Shown: piece by piece, positions 1 through 13,900 of the stretch | How the letters are laid out: each line of letters starts with the position of its first letter | Position numbering within the stretch: position 1 is the first letter of the stretch | Assembly: GCA_963971305.1 (NCBI GenBank) | Contig: OZ020306.1 | Coordinates: 40,197,512-40,261,511 of the forward strand | Source of the DNA: Arcuatula senhousia | Taxonomy: Eukaryota > Mollusca > Bivalvia > Mytilida > Mytilidae | Length of the DNA stretch: 64,000 nucleotides | Direction of reading: 5' to 3' | The notes under the pieces: generated by a model | What the model was told of the DNA's origin: nothing | Database searches by the model: none | The model's input: only the letters and a program-made list of their open reading frames with translations | Made by a program: the position numbers and the translations under genes

Positions 1-249
1 AAAGTTTACATATTATAACCTAGATTTTCATTATTCCGGTCATACAATGTAAACACCCTACAACTTCCAGGTTTTATAATCAATAAATGTTGGTTAATAT
101 GCTATTTTGCGAGGTTATTTTAGGCCTCATAATGCCCTAAGGTTATAAATATGACTTTTCTTGAACGTAGATAATTGGTCTTAATATAGTACGATACCCT
201 ACTCGAAAAATCGCTCCTCCGAGATCATCCATAGAGCCCATGATAAAAG

Positions 250-1490
250 TTATCCTACTTTTATTCTCATAGGAATGATTATTATATTTGATACGCTCCC
301 CCGGATAGAATTACCCACGCTGTATCATTCAGTTTCTTCTTGCAAAATCATCAAAACTTTAAATTTCTCCACTCTTGATACTTCTTTTCCGCATGAACAA
401 CCCAAATCGCGATTGGCACAGCTGATTTAACGCAACTTTTTTCAAAAATAATGGGGAAACGCAGGTACAAATATCTGGAAGTCGATTACAGTAAGACTTA
501 CTTTGTCATCAACGAGTTTTAAAAAAACAACAAATATACAGAAGACCAACTAGTCGACATGCTCAATTTCCTTATCGACAGAATATGAACGTGTTTTTCA
601 GCAAACAAGAGGGGTTCCAATGGGCACTAATTGTGCACCTTTGCTTGATGATTTGTTTCTACATTCATATTAAGCAGACTTCTTACAGTCTCTTCTAGAC
701 ATAACAATCGTAGACCAGCTCTCTCTCTCTTTCAACCTCATGTTCCGTTATATTCGATGATGTCCTTTCACTTAACAATTCTAGATTTGGTGACTTTCTC
801 CATCTCATATATCCCCAGGAGCTTGAGAAAAAGGACACAACGGATTCTAGGAAGTCTACTTCATATTAAGATCTAAATCTCGAAATTGACCCTCAAAGAA
901 AACTTTCAACAAAGCGCTATGACAAACGTGTAACTTCAACTTTCCAATCGTCAACTTCTCCTTGTTGTGTATCAACATTCCGACCGCTCTTGCTTATATG
1001 GATTCTTCGTATCACAGTTCATTCGTTACTCCAGAGCCTGTGGGAATTACATCGATTTCCTTAATTGACTGAGCGTCACATTTGACACCAAAATTGCTGA
1101 CACAGGGCTATGTTGCACCACGGTTGCTCTCTTCACTCAAGAAATGTTACGGTAGACACCGTGCACTCGTAGACAATTCTCTCAAATGAGTGCAGATGTT
1201 GGTTGGTCGTAGATTTTTTTTTTTTTTTTTACCGGAATTGGAAATAAGCAACACGACGGGTGTGCTTTAGCAGGCAGAAACCGCTTACTCTTCCGGAGCA
1301 CATGGGTTAATTCACTTTTGTCACGACTTGAGTTCGCGTTGTTGATTTCCGTTCGGTTGATTTTATGTTTTGTGTTTCTTCGTGCTGTTTTTGTTCGTGT
1401 TTACTGGTTTCGTCGTTGCCCTTTCGGAATTTTGACCTTTGGATACCCCTTTGGTGCCTCTTTGGTTTTTTGACTTACTGACTAATGAAA
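250..1490 (+). mobile_element. Decayed reverse transcriptase element, family A (Penelope-like candidate)
   Basis: From about 380 to 1205 the plus strand matches, with many stops and frameshifts, the reverse transcriptase fragments seen more intact on the minus strand at 47500-48800. Recognisable are the 'PMGTNCAPLL' segment near 618-645, a degenerate RYIDD box near 750, and the 'IPTALAYG'-like segment near 985. From 1230 to 1490 it carries the family's 3' tail (CTCTTCCGGAGCAC, later CCTTTCGGA and GGATACCCCTTTGGT). The family assignment is inference: the motif style (IPMGTNCAPLLADLF, then YIDD) resembles Penelope-like elements, but no GIY-YIG nuclease is visible. It is not functional. Confidence 0.6.
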
Positions 1491-1989
1491 TTAAGATATG
1501 TAAACCACAAGTCATTCATTTTTTTTAAATCACAGGGGCTTGGATTCTGGTCATTTATACGACTTTAAAAAAATGTACCCCTATTCTATAATACCCACAA
1601 AGGAGGAAAGCCGCAATCTTGGCAAAACTTCACCCACCCCCTTCGTAGGCTTATATTCTTCTATGTTAAATGAAAAATTTTTTTTAAGACTTTTTACGAT
1701 GTTTGATCAAAATGAACGGAAGTGATTCGTGATTAGCTTTTTATTGAAAGGGAATTTTGTAAATTTACAGAGGTTACTTGGTTTGGTTAACACAAAAAAA
1801 CACATAAAGATAGAAAATCCCAAAGAACAAAGTGGAACAAGTCACTCGAATTTGTAATAAAGCAAAATTCATGCGTCGGACAAAGATTTATTTGACCTTA
1901 TTCATTAAGACAATGTCATTACCTCAACTGTTCAACGATTTTTCCAGAATTTTATTACTATTATTGCAAGTTTTGACTATGTAAAAGAA

Positions 1990-2125
1990 CATCGTATGGA
2001 TTTTTGTCCTTTTCATTTTACGTTGGACTTATGGTGTCAGAGGAGTAAACCTTTTAAAAAGTTAACGGACGACGGACGGACGACGGACGCCAAGTGATGA
2101 CAATAGCTCACCTGACCCTTCGTTT
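1990..2125 (+). mobile_element. 3' end of a tandem-repeat Helitron-like element
   Basis: The stretch GGACGACGGACGGACGACGGACGCC followed by AAGTGATGACAATAGCTCACCTG matches the 3' ends of the copies that finish at 19613 and 41616. The 5' part and the tandem repeats are not recognisable here. The rest of 1491-2880 is AT-rich and I see no gene in it. Confidence 0.55.
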
Positions 2126-2884
2126 TATACCTTGCTTGCTAATACAATGCACTTATCACACAAAAATCGTAAATACGTTAATTGCGTACAAATCCTACAA
2201 ATTAATATGAAAAGTAAAGCTCGTCTTAATTTTAGTTCAAACATGACACTGTAAAACTTATGCTAGGAGTTCTGGAACCTATCACCAAATATATAGATTG
2301 TCATAACTGAGGCTTAGCATGTTGATATTTTAATCATCTTTTGTTGTTGTTGCTGCAAAAAAAAACACACACACAGAAATTAATGAAATTCATTGTTGTA
2401 TCTATTTTGAATGCTTTATAAGCTTAATTATATCTTAGGCCTCAAACGTCGGATTTTTGGAGTCTAAAAATTGTTGACAAAAAAAAAAGGAAATATAAAA
2501 AAGACAAAACTTCCCGCGTCTTGACGGTATTTCTGAGTCTGCATTAAAACATTTTTTAGTACTGCATGCATTAATTAATATATTTATGCTTCGTTTTCAT
2601 GCATTTAACAGTTATCATGTTGTTAGACTACATCTTGTAAGTAATTTCAGTTATAATTATCAAAACACGTTTTCGGAATATCAGAAAGTAATATGAACGG
2701 TCATAATATATGACATCTTTATTGTGATTAACAGAGACGATGCCACGTGAAATACGGTATTTCGTTGGGTCAACCGGTAACTGTTGGATCGCATGGTTAG
2801 GTCAGAATTTCAACATGAGATCTTATGTCTTTTTCATCTTTTGTGAATTCGATATAATATTACATTTATCACTCAAGAGTGACC

Positions 2885-3270
2885 AAGTGTGTACCCTATG
2901 TGGCTAATTAGGGTGGCTCTTGTCCGCGGGGGTTGTCAGGTCAATAATTAAACACTGACCGCTGACCATAGTGGGCCAACGTGTGTGGAGAGTGCCACAC
3001 TTCATGCACGTAAAAGACCCTTTTGTTGACAGCCGAGTAGTGCGCCACTTACATGACTTAGGCTAAATTTTTCGCCCCTACCCACCTCTCTCCTTTAACT
3101 GTGATTCTTTCAGATTTGCCGTTTCTTTGTTTCCCACCCCACCCCCATATTTCATTTATCATCATCATTTCATGTTCATTTTATCATCCTTTTCATGTTC
3201 ATTGCCTGTAAATAATCTATGTAGCGTTGCACGGGCGTAAAACACCCAACTCACTCACTCACATTTATCA
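2885..3270 (+). mobile_element. Old SINE-like element, (ACTC)n-tail subfamily
   Basis: It shares the order of blocks of the young SINE-like copies (12548-13058): CTGACCGCTGACCATAGTGG, an ACGTAAAAGACCC block, CCCCTACCCACCTCTCTCC, and CATCATTTCATGTTCATT. It ends in CAACTCACTCACTCAC instead of the (AACT)n tail, so it looks like a diverged relative. No target-site duplication was found. Confidence 0.55.
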
Positions 3271-4968
3271 CCCTTGTTGGTTATGACCCAGAGCTTCGTT
3301 CCCTCGAAAAATGAGATCACCCTCGGGTGACCCTACTTTCTCAGGGAAAAAAAGGATATGGGTTAAACACCAATTCGGATGATAATTGTATAATATTCTT
3401 AAATGAGGCCTAGAATCTGAACGCGCTCCCATTAATTGGGTTATCTATATATATATTTTTTTAAGTTTCCGCTCACTTGGTGAAAATCATCTCGCCTACA
3501 AAATTGACTTTTCTCAAAAAACAACAAAAAACTAGAACTAAACGTTTTGCGCATTCGTTGCCTGTGTTTGCCAAAAATGTCCGACGAACGAGGAGTCGAT
3601 TTGGAATGGCCTTATATCTTTTACAGCAATAGATAAAGTCTAAACATCAAATTACTTTATATTTAATAAAGAATAATCAACACCAACATCACAGATGAAG
3701 AAAACTACTAGGCATAACCATATATTTTCAAAACATGAAATTTATCTCTATATTTACAAACAGTGCCAATATTCGTAAAAAAATAATTCGAAATTCGAAT
3801 ATATAAGTGTTTAAATTGTTTATCTTGATAATAGACCTGTATATTAAATAGATTTGCAACTTGTTTGTGTGAAAATATCACTGGTTGATAAATGAGAGTA
3901 AGTTTATTTTTTAAAGTACTTTTATGCCTTTCTATGGAATTAATCAGAATAAATTGCATTAAATAGAGAAAGGATTAAGGAATATCTGTGTCAAAATTTC
4001 ATTTAATTTGGTTGAGAGATAAACGTTTTGTGACAATTTGAAAAGAAAACTTTACGAAAATTTTGCAAAATACTGTATTTTCATGAAAATAAGGGTAGTA
4101 TGGGCTCTTTTGAAACCCCTCTAAAGTGATAAAGGTTATAAGGATTATTTTAACACATCAAAAATCTCAAAACATTTAAGGATGGCTGTAAAAAATATCC
4201 ATGTTAAAATCTTTAACGGTTTTTGAGATATTACAGTATAAAGTTGTACTTTTTAAATTGTTTATTTTGTACGAAATCTCGTTTATTTGCATGAGATATT
4301 GTGAGATTTCAAAAATTTGCAAATCTATTTTATATACAGGTCTATGTTTTGATTTAGTACGAAAAAAATAAAATATTTCATACGCACAATATTTATCAAT
4401 TATCGACATACCTATTCTTATGATGATCTTATGACTAAATCGACGTTAACGTGTGCATTGGTGTATCAAGTTCTTCATAATGACCCCTAGGGTAAGGTTA
4501 AAATAACTTAAAACGGGTAATCAAGTAATGACAAGCAATTAAGTTGTAGCATACACCTTTTTGGCGTGGCTTATTGTGAGAATGACAGTTTAATGTTTTT
4601 AGTCTAAAGAAAGTCTAAAGAACTTTGCAGCAGTCTTAAATACAAATCTTCATCTCATCAGTCGTGATGAGAGTATACCTAACCTCACTCTCCTAACTTT
4701 GTATGTACAGTCAAATGATTGCAGTTTTGGCTCTATATTGTTATTTTCTTACATGCATGTTTATGAATCAGCTGATTTTGTCTTTGTCTCATTGGTGGTG
4801 TCTTATGCCCCTTTTGAAAATTGAATAAAAAACATCTATTTGTTAAAGTGTTTTTTGTTTTTGTCTTATTAAAAAAGACAAACAAACCAAAATGATTAAT
4901 GCATATAAAACATGAAATTTGACGTTTTGAAAGTCAGTTATGATTAAAAAAAATTGCTAATCAAGTAC
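3271..4968. other. AT-rich non-coding DNA downstream of the last recognised receptor exon
   Basis: Short open frames exist here on the minus strand (3708-3959 and 4176-4409) but show no domain, motif or convincing splice sites. The next exon of the receptor gene would need a phase-2 acceptor; none of the candidates I tried (for example near 3415 or 4607) has a good polypyrimidine tract or a recognisable continuation. Confidence 0.5.
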
Positions 4969-4999
4969 CTGTAATCGTCAGAATCTTGTCGGTTTTCAT
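4969..4999 (-). CDS. Receptor exon 13: acidic tyrosine exon (31 nt)
   Basis: Acceptor ACCTATTTCAG and donor AG/GTACTT. With the G from exon 12 it reads DENRQDSDDYR and ends in phase 2. DSDDY is an acidic context favourable for tyrosine phosphorylation. At least one further exon is needed to finish the protein, and I could not identify it. The longer open frame around it (up to 5381) is intron read-through. Confidence 0.6.
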
Positions 5000-7900
5000 C
5001 TGAAATAGGTGAAAATACATGTACATTTACAAGACATGAAGGATAACAGATAAATGATACATTAATCAAAATAGCGGCTGTAGATAAATTAAGTTTTGAT
5101 AAATTTGTAAATCGCTTCTTTATGATATAGAGAAAAAGGGGTTCGTTGGCAAAAAGCGAATAATTTATATAATATAATACCATCGCGTGAGACTTTGCCC
5201 GACATACACATATTTTGAAATAGTCAGAAATCAGAAAGGATATATTTGATGGATCAGAAATTGTTTCCAGCAATACAGCATGAACATATGAAACTTTGTA
5301 CCCAATAATACGCTCTCTAAAGGGAGTGACAACGAGAGAAAAGTCTATATGTTTAGTACGATGACCTAAATTTTTCTTCAATGTCTAGTTTAGCACTCAT
5401 GATTTCAGTGTCATCTTAACGGTTTTTTTTTCTTTAAAAATTTCGAACGTCATTAGGCGCACACATGACCCACAAGAAAAGCAAGTTGTAGTTTTTAAAA
5501 TTTACTTTATATTGTAAACTTTTTTAAGATACAATAATGGGTAAAAATGCCAATATTTAAGCAGTACTGTTTCCCGAACGTCCATCGTCTTTTTAACGCT
5601 TTTTTCTTTGAAATGCTAAGACGTCATTCAAATTGTACCAAGTATTTATAGATACAGACACATTTTTACTTTGGGAGTGTAACATGTTTAACCTGTCTCA
5701 AATTAACAACTATGAATAGAAAAGTAGCTGCGTGACGAGTGTTTAAAAAGAGTGACAGAATATTTTAAAGCCTATGGCAAACATAAACATTATATTTCAG
5801 AGGTCGTCCATAAATATAATTCAGAAAGCATTAAGTCCATATAAAGCTTTTTTTTTCAAATTCCAGCAACATAAATTTAGGAGTATATGTACATGTGTAG
5901 CTGTATAATAAGTGTTACGGACGGGTATAGGTTAAACAAAGTAAATCAAGAGGCTTCAAAACGAATTTTACATACCTCCTCTAGATCTTATCTCACCTAA
6001 CTCATTGTATACAACTGTTTGTCTGAAAAAAAATTGATATACCTTTAAGGTTCTAGAATCCAGAACACAAAATTAATACACATATGGGTGTCATTAAAAT
6101 AAAACTTTCTGCATGATGTTATTTATGCAAGACATGGGACTAATTAAACTTCAATGTAATGCATTGAATACCATTACTTTAATTTGAGAAAACTTGCATA
6201 AAATAGTCATTACCATTACACGCATTTAAAAAAAATCATGCATTGACCTACCAGTACATTTTTAAGTCTCGCTATGTCATCTATGATACTTCACTTTTTG
6301 ACTTTTTGGGGGTAATTTCTAGAAAACCTTAAATTAGAACTTTGGCATCTTAATAGAAGAAAATGAGATGTTGAATAAGTGTACGCGACACAACCTACAC
6401 AATAAACGTTAATATAAAACATCCACAATGGAAAACAGTCAGCAGCCTACAATGTGACCAGCGGTCGCTGCACGCTGTTTTACAATTGGCCCCTGGATTG
6501 AAAATGAACTACATATGATTCGATCCCAATCCTAAAGTGCAATGAAAGACCCCCTTCTTGACAAAAAAATCAAAAAAAACAAAAAAAACAATTAACATAA
6601 ATTTGACTTAATACAAACAAGCTCTGATAAAGATTCCTGGCTTAGGACAGGCACATTAAAAATGTGGCGGGGTTAAAATAGTTTTTTGGCGCCAACCTTC
6701 CCCCTATTGATAATCAATAACAAAGCACAATTAACACAGTAAAAATCAAATCGATAGAAGTTCAATTCAACACGAGCGTATCTGAGACAAAAGTACAGCA
6801 ATTGATTAACGGGGCGTAGAGTGGCAGCTTGCTAAGAAGCATCCATCGACTGATGTAAAAAATTCAAGTATGTCGACTTTAAATCCGACACAACACGTCA
6901 AACAATTCATGATTTGATGAATCATCCCCACACAAAACCGACACACTTGACCGCTGTAATGCTAAAAAATGACACAAGTATAAAAAATATAAAGTAAGAA
7001 TCAAATTATCAATATTTTTACCAAAGAAGACTAAATTCAAAGATTTTACTTAAAATTTCATTTCAAAACCTTTATCAATAAAGTTTTAAGCAAAATTTGT
7101 CATTCCCAAAGGATTGTTTTTGAATTTATTTGCTTTTAAAACAGCATTACCGTAGCAATCGGGATGGGATATTCCTTTATATCAAAATTCGACGAGTACA
7201 GTTAAATTTTCCAATAAGATATTGATATTTATGATAAAACTTACTAAACGACTTCACTAAATTGTGGTTACGATATCCCTGTTTTAGTATTTTTATGTAA
7301 TACACCGGTTTTTTATCACGAAAATCAGACACACTGCAGATCCGAGCATATCTTACCAACTGTGAAACATATACTCCGTAAGACGGAGCAAGTGGTACAT
7401 CTCCCTCTTGAAAAGGGAAATTAACAATAGGAAATGAAAAGTCATCCCGTTTATCATATATTTCAGTGTGTAATTTTCCAGTGATAATATTTAAATTTAT
7501 ATCTAAAAATGGGCATCTATCACCGGTTAGGTTAGATTTATTCAAAGTTAATCCCTTGGGATATATTTCCGTAATAAAATTAGAAAATGTGGGATTGTTA
7601 GTGAAAGAATGTCGTCTAAATATCTGTATGTATAATTAAAAGTTTCAATAAGATGTTGTCCTTTGGGGTCTTTTTGAAGTTTTGCCATTAATTGGGATTC
7701 ATAACAATACAAAAAAGGTCAGCAATAAGTGGAGCACAATTAGTTCCCAAAGGGCACCAATGACTTGGCGATAAATTGTTATCCCAAAACGAATATAAAT
7801 GTTGTCCAAAAGATCATTTAAAGCAGTTATCATTTCTGCATCAGTCCAATTGATGTAACCTTTATGAATCTCATTGCTAAAAAAAAAACGATTTATTAAC

Positions 7901-10900
7901 AAATAAAAAAAAACTTTAGAGCAGATATATAGTAACTTTTAGATTTATCGAAACACCATTTTAACAGATATTCAAGTTGTTTTTTTATGAGATAGTGAGG
8001 AAGGTTAATGTAAAAAGTAGAAATATCGTATCTATCAACTGTATGGTAAGTACCTTCAAAAGCGCGAAGTTTGTCTAAAACATCGAGCGAATTTTTCACA
8101 CTCCAAAAATAATTTATACCGCTGTTTTCAAACACCTTTTCGCACTATCGAATAATAAATTCTTTCATAGTAGTCAAAGCAAGAGAAAGGACTTTAAAAA
8201 TATTAGTGAGAGAACACTTACTTGAAGCAGATATAAAACGCCAGCTAAGCAGGCAGGAAACTTATTTGGATGTTTATTTGTCACAACCATGTTTATATTT
8301 GCACAAAAATTAGAAAACAAACAGACAAATTCAAAATACTCTATTATTTAGCTATTTATAAATTTCCACAATGAAAATGTATTAATTTTACATCACCTGC
8401 ATTTCTCAGTATGGAATGACATTGGCATTTAAGCTCGGGAAGATAACAAATTGAAATCTATTCCATGGGTTGTTGGGGTGAGATCGTTTGGGGGATTTGA
8501 TTGTATTTCCCGCCATTTTCTGCACATATACAGGCTTTTTTTTAAATCCTAAAAATCCAAATGGAGAAGAGCTTTTTTTGAATGATAGTATTTTTGGTCT
8601 CGTGCAATTTGGCAGACTCTGTACATTAGTGAGTTCGCTTTTCTCGCATTTCTATGCATAAGTGTTTAGACATTGGAAAACTTGATAATGCCTGTAACAA
8701 AAACATTTTTTTTTCTATTAAAAGATAATGGCCAATGCTTCTGTCATGTACTTACACAGTTTCTGGTTTGGCTTTGTCATAAAAGGTTTTGTCTGTAAGA
8801 GAAACATAAATTATTTCGAAATAATTAGAATGATACTTCTCCTATTTTATAATTCATAATTCAATGTGTAAGCATGCAGGTTTATTGCAATTAGCAATAC
8901 CTCAACAGTTCTATTGCAGATCCGACAAAGCATGCTTGAACAGACCTTATAATGCAAGAAGCAAAGGTGTACCAAAGGGGTAATCAGTATCATAAAACCG
9001 TAAAGACGAAGACAAAACCGGTAGACAAAAATCATCATAACAAACCAAACCACATAACATTAAACACACGCACACACATAACAACAAAACTGCAAAGTCG
9101 AAACGAGAGTGAACTCATGTGCTCCGGAAGAGTAAGCAGCTCCTGCTAGCTATAGCACACCCGTCACGTTGCCAAAGTTGGATTAGGATTGGTCAAATCC
9201 GGAAAGGATGACATTACAAAATCTATGTCAAACCAACATATGTGCTCATCAAAGAGATAGAAATGCCGTATTTGTAAACCATCAAATGATGTCTTCCGTA
9301 AAATTTCTTGAATGATGACAACAACCTGGGAGCAACGTACCCCTGTGTTAACAATTTGCTTGTCAGCCGTGTAGCTCTATCAAGGAAGTCGTACTCCCCA
9401 CATGCTCTGGAATAACGAATCAATTGTGATACGTAAACTCCATATGCTGGAGCGGACGGAATGTTGCTACACAGAAAGGGAAAGTTAACTATTGGAAAGT
9501 TGAAGTCATCACGTTTGTCATAGAGCTTTGTACAAAGCTTTCCTAGTGTGTCAATTTCGAGGAATAAATCCAAATATGAAGCGGACCTCCTAGAATATGT
9601 AAATAGTCACATATTGTTTAGTGAAAGGACATTATCAATATAACGAAATGTGAGATTGAAGGATAAAGCAACATTGCGGTCCTTTTTGTCTAGAAGTGAT
9701 TGTAAGAAGTCCGCTTTATATGAATAAAGAAACAAATCGGCAAGCCATTGTGCACAATTTGTGCCCATTGGGATACCTATTGTCTGCTGTAAAACACGTC
9801 ACCCAAACTGTACAAATATGTTGTCGATTAGAAAGTTGAGTATTTCTATTATTTGATCTTCTGTAAATTTGTTTTCCTTGCTAGACTCTTGGATGACAAA
9901 GTAAGTCTTTTTATAACCGACCACCAAATACTTGTACCTGCGTTTTCTGTTCTTTTTGATAAAGCTACGTTTTATCCACTGTGCCAAAAGAGATTTTAAT
10001 TGTGAATATGGAATTGAAGTACATAATGTAGAGAAATCAAAAGTTAAAATGCTATTACATAATAAAAATGACTTAGAATGGAGATTTACCATCAGTTCTT
10101 TAGAATTTTTGAGAATCCACATTTGATTGACGCCATTTCTAGAGTAACAACAATCGAATTACTTGATTTTATTGCCGTCAATATTGGTGTTAATAAAACT
10201 GAAAGAGGCTTAGTTGTAAATTTGGATTACCCAGCAATAAATCGTTGCTTGTATGGAGTTTTATGTATTTTTGGAATCGTTCTTTTTGTCAACAGAAATG
10301 CCAAACAAAGGAAGAAATGACAGAATTATGATTGTTGATTATTTCCTCCTTTGAAAGTGTTGTTGCTTTGTATGTGGTGCTTTTGCTAGTACAACCAACT
10401 CCTAAATCAGCTGTTAAACAATCAATAGTAGTGTCTTTTGCATACGAAAATGATGTTGTTAGGCGCTTTATCAGCAGATACGACAACATAATTGTCAAGT
10501 AAGGATGACAATGTCTTCGCAACATCAGGGTTGTTGAAAAAAGATGTTGCTTTTCAAAGAGTTGATCCTTTTCAAAACCAACGACCTCACAGACTTTACC
10601 CACTCAGAAAGAACATCGCTTTCTTTTTTCATGTTCTTTTTTGGCCCATTTTCTGGCATAATTTACCCCATGATTGTTTAGTCAATATGCCAAAGCAACA
10701 ACCCTTTTAAACATTGTTATATTTCCCTTATTATATAGTTTTGGTATATATCAGTTTTACCTATGCCTCATGCACTTTCCTGGTCATTTTGTCTTTTGCA
10801 TGATTGCTTATTGCACACTGTGGTTTCATTTTTATTTATTACGTATTTACTTTCGTGGTTTTCGTGGGTGGTGTTTACCCACGAAATTCGATACCCTACG

Positions 10901-13900
10901 AAATGGATATTTAACATTGACCTGTAAGTTGCAGACTTCAAAACTTCACGAACTGATCCTTTTTCATCAAGCCACGAAAATTGGTACCAACGAAAATTAA
11001 TTGATTTACAGTACAATGTTAAACAAGTTCAATCGATTATCTTAAGTAAAAAATATTTGGCGTATTTTTTGAGGTTACGAATAGATTTCGCGTTGTTAAT
11101 TGATATTCAGCAGTGTTTGTATTTCCTTGTTTTATATGTTGTCTTTTTTGTCTTCTTCTCGTTGGTGTTTGCTGGTTTTAATTGTCTTTATTCTCTCGGA
11201 CTTTTGACATTCGGATGCCCCTTTGGTACCTCTGCTTCTAACGCATTGAAAATAAATGTGTTTTATAAGTTAATATTTACTAAAGTTGGGTCTGATTGAA
11301 ACCAGCAAATTTGGGGCGAGAAAAGTGATTTTGGTAGACAATTTAAATGAAAGGTTGAAACGTAAATGTGGCTCAGGTTTTATATATACACTTGAACAAA
11401 AGTTAGGGACCGCCTGAAAATCAACAAACTTTTCAAAGTAAACCTATCAAATAAGAATAACCAGGGGATAAATAGAATTGTCATCAACCCATCTTTGGAA
11501 TTTAACGAGAATAACAGAAAAGATTCTAAAAAAAGTCTGGAAATGTGCAAATACTTTTGCTAGGTGAAAAATATCTAGGCAAAAAAAGGGGGGTATAATT
11601 TTTTTCACAATATGTGAAAAATTAAATGATATTTAACTTGAAAATTTTATTCTATCGTTTAACAAGAGGTTCCCAGGATCCTGAATCGCTCATCTGGTTT
11701 CAATGACTTTATGTAACAATATCTTACTTTGCCAACACCCTATCATGACAATGAAACAATTGGAAAGCTCTATTAAGCAATGCATTTAAGCAAGTAAATG
11801 TGTGGCACAATCTTCTATGAAACACAATCTAAATATCACATACAATCTACTTATTTTGCCATTTAACGGGCCATAACTCCTATAAAGGTAATTTAGGCCT
11901 AGTGAACAACCTTTAGTTCTAAATTAGCTGAACATTTAAGCAAGCAACAGTTTTTCTCTATCAGCAATATTTTCATTCTATAGGCAAAATACATGATAAA
12001 ATGAAATTTTGGGGACCGTAACCCCCCCCCAAAAAGGTTTGATCCTATGGAGGCTTTTCAAGAGCTCAATTAGATAAACATTTAAGCAATCAAAACCTTT
12101 TCTCTCACTACTAACGTTCACAATCTATAAGGCTAAAACCACTAGTATTTTTGGAATTTAAGGGGCCATAACCCCTATAAGGGGTCATCTGAAAATTTCG
12201 GCCTAATGGACAATTTTGTAGATTTCAATTAGCTGAACATTTAAGCAAGCAAAACCATTTTTTTATCTATAGTTCACAATCTATAAGGCTAAAACCACTA
12301 TTTTGGTGTTTTAAGGGGCCATAAGCCCTAAAAGGAGTCATTTTAAAACATCAACCTGAAGGACAATTTTGTAGATTTCAATTAGCTGAACATTTAAGCA
12401 AGCACAACCTTTTCTCTAAATTCTATAGTTCACAATCTTTAAGGCTAAAAGCATTATTTTTGGCGTTTAATGGGACCATAACTCCTTTATTGGGTCATCT
12501 GACAATTTCGACATAATGGACAAACTGTTGAGCTTATTTGATCTGAAAACCCGTGCGGGTTCCGGGTGGCGAATAGGCCCGAAGCAGCACTAAGCATGTC
12601 GGTAAAAGTCCACTAAAAAACGCTCAGAAACCTGACATCGGGGTCAGGCCGCTTTGCCCACAAAGCGACTGGGATGTGTGCCCAAGGTGGTTGAATGGGG
12701 CAGCCTTGACATCGAGAGATGCGGGGTCGTCAGGCGATAATGCGGAAAACCTGACCGCTAACCATAGTGGTCCATCGTGTAGGGAAAAATGTCACATTCC
12801 TCGCACGTTAAAGAACCCTGCTGCAGGTTTCGGTATGAGTAGGACCCGTATGAATCCCATGCAGGAGGCTAAATTTCCCGTCCCTACCCATCACTCCTTT
12901 TTCCAGTGGCAGTCAAAACTCTCCTACCCGATTGGCCTTGTGTCCCCATTTCCTCCACTTCATCATCATTTCATGTTCATTGTATCACCACTTGCATGTT
13001 CATCTCCCGGATATAGCCGAAATCGTGCTGCTTGGGAGTAAAGCAATAACTAACTAACTATTTGATCTGAACGATATGCTTTTAAAATTACTTCAATATC
13101 TTATATAGTTCTTGAGATATTTTACAAAATAAGTGAAAAGAGCAGAAACACAATTCAGAAAAGGGTCAATAACTCCCTCACGGCTTGTTGGAATTTCTTC
13201 AAAATTTCGGAGAAGGTAGATCTTGACATGCTGATCACTTTCATTTCCACTATAATTTCAATATTTGTCACCATTTTTGAAAAAATTGCAAAGACTGCTG
13301 TGTCCCCTATTCTATTTTAGTTTAGTTTAAACATATTTATTTAGAAAAAAGACAAGCACCGTTATACATTATGAACAAGCAATACAAGAACATGGATGGG
13401 ATTCGGAAACAAGAAAACTTATATAAATCCGTCTCCCTTACACGATATGAACAAGCACATATTATATGTAACATCAACAATGACTGTCCTAGCACATTAT
13501 AAAGTTCTTAAATAAAAAAAAATGTTTTGTAAACTGCTTAACTGCCCTGTTCCCTGTACTGCGCTGCCACCGCTAATCAAAAGAAAGAACTATATAAGAA
13601 GTTCCACATGTACACTTATAAATAAAGACTCTCGACTATAAATAAAAATTGGTTATTGAAATCGTTTAGTCTTTTTAATATATTCGGTGGTTAGCTCGAA
13701 AATTTGTTTGTTTTCATCATCTGAAAGTAGACCATTTCCAAATAAAAGAGTCTGATAATCATAATTTTGTAGTAATCCAATAGTAATGGGTCTTATTAAA
13801 GAATAATTACTGCATTCTTCTAAAAAGTGTTTCGTGTTTTCTTCACGACCACAGGAGCACAGATTATTCTCACGCAATTGTTTTTGGAAAAGATGGTCAT

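Noticed and set aside
3400..3430. Terminal receptor exon giving DYRF followed by a stop
   Set aside because: The phase fits, but the acceptor (GAGCGCGTTCAG) has no polypyrimidine tract and the exon would add one residue.
4944..5381. 145-codon minus-strand frame as a gene
   Set aside because: Only its last part (4999-4969) is supported, as a small exon with matching phases; the rest is intron read-through.
9932..10126. Plus-strand frames at 9932-10320 and 10492-11000 as genes
   Set aside because: They are shadows of the decayed minus-strand family A reverse transcriptase and adjoining repeats.
12676..13041. 121-codon open frame on the plus strand, with relatives at 27420-27608 and 49325-49654 on the minus strand
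   Set aside because: All lie inside copies of the SINE-like element; the frame is not conserved between copies and has no domain.
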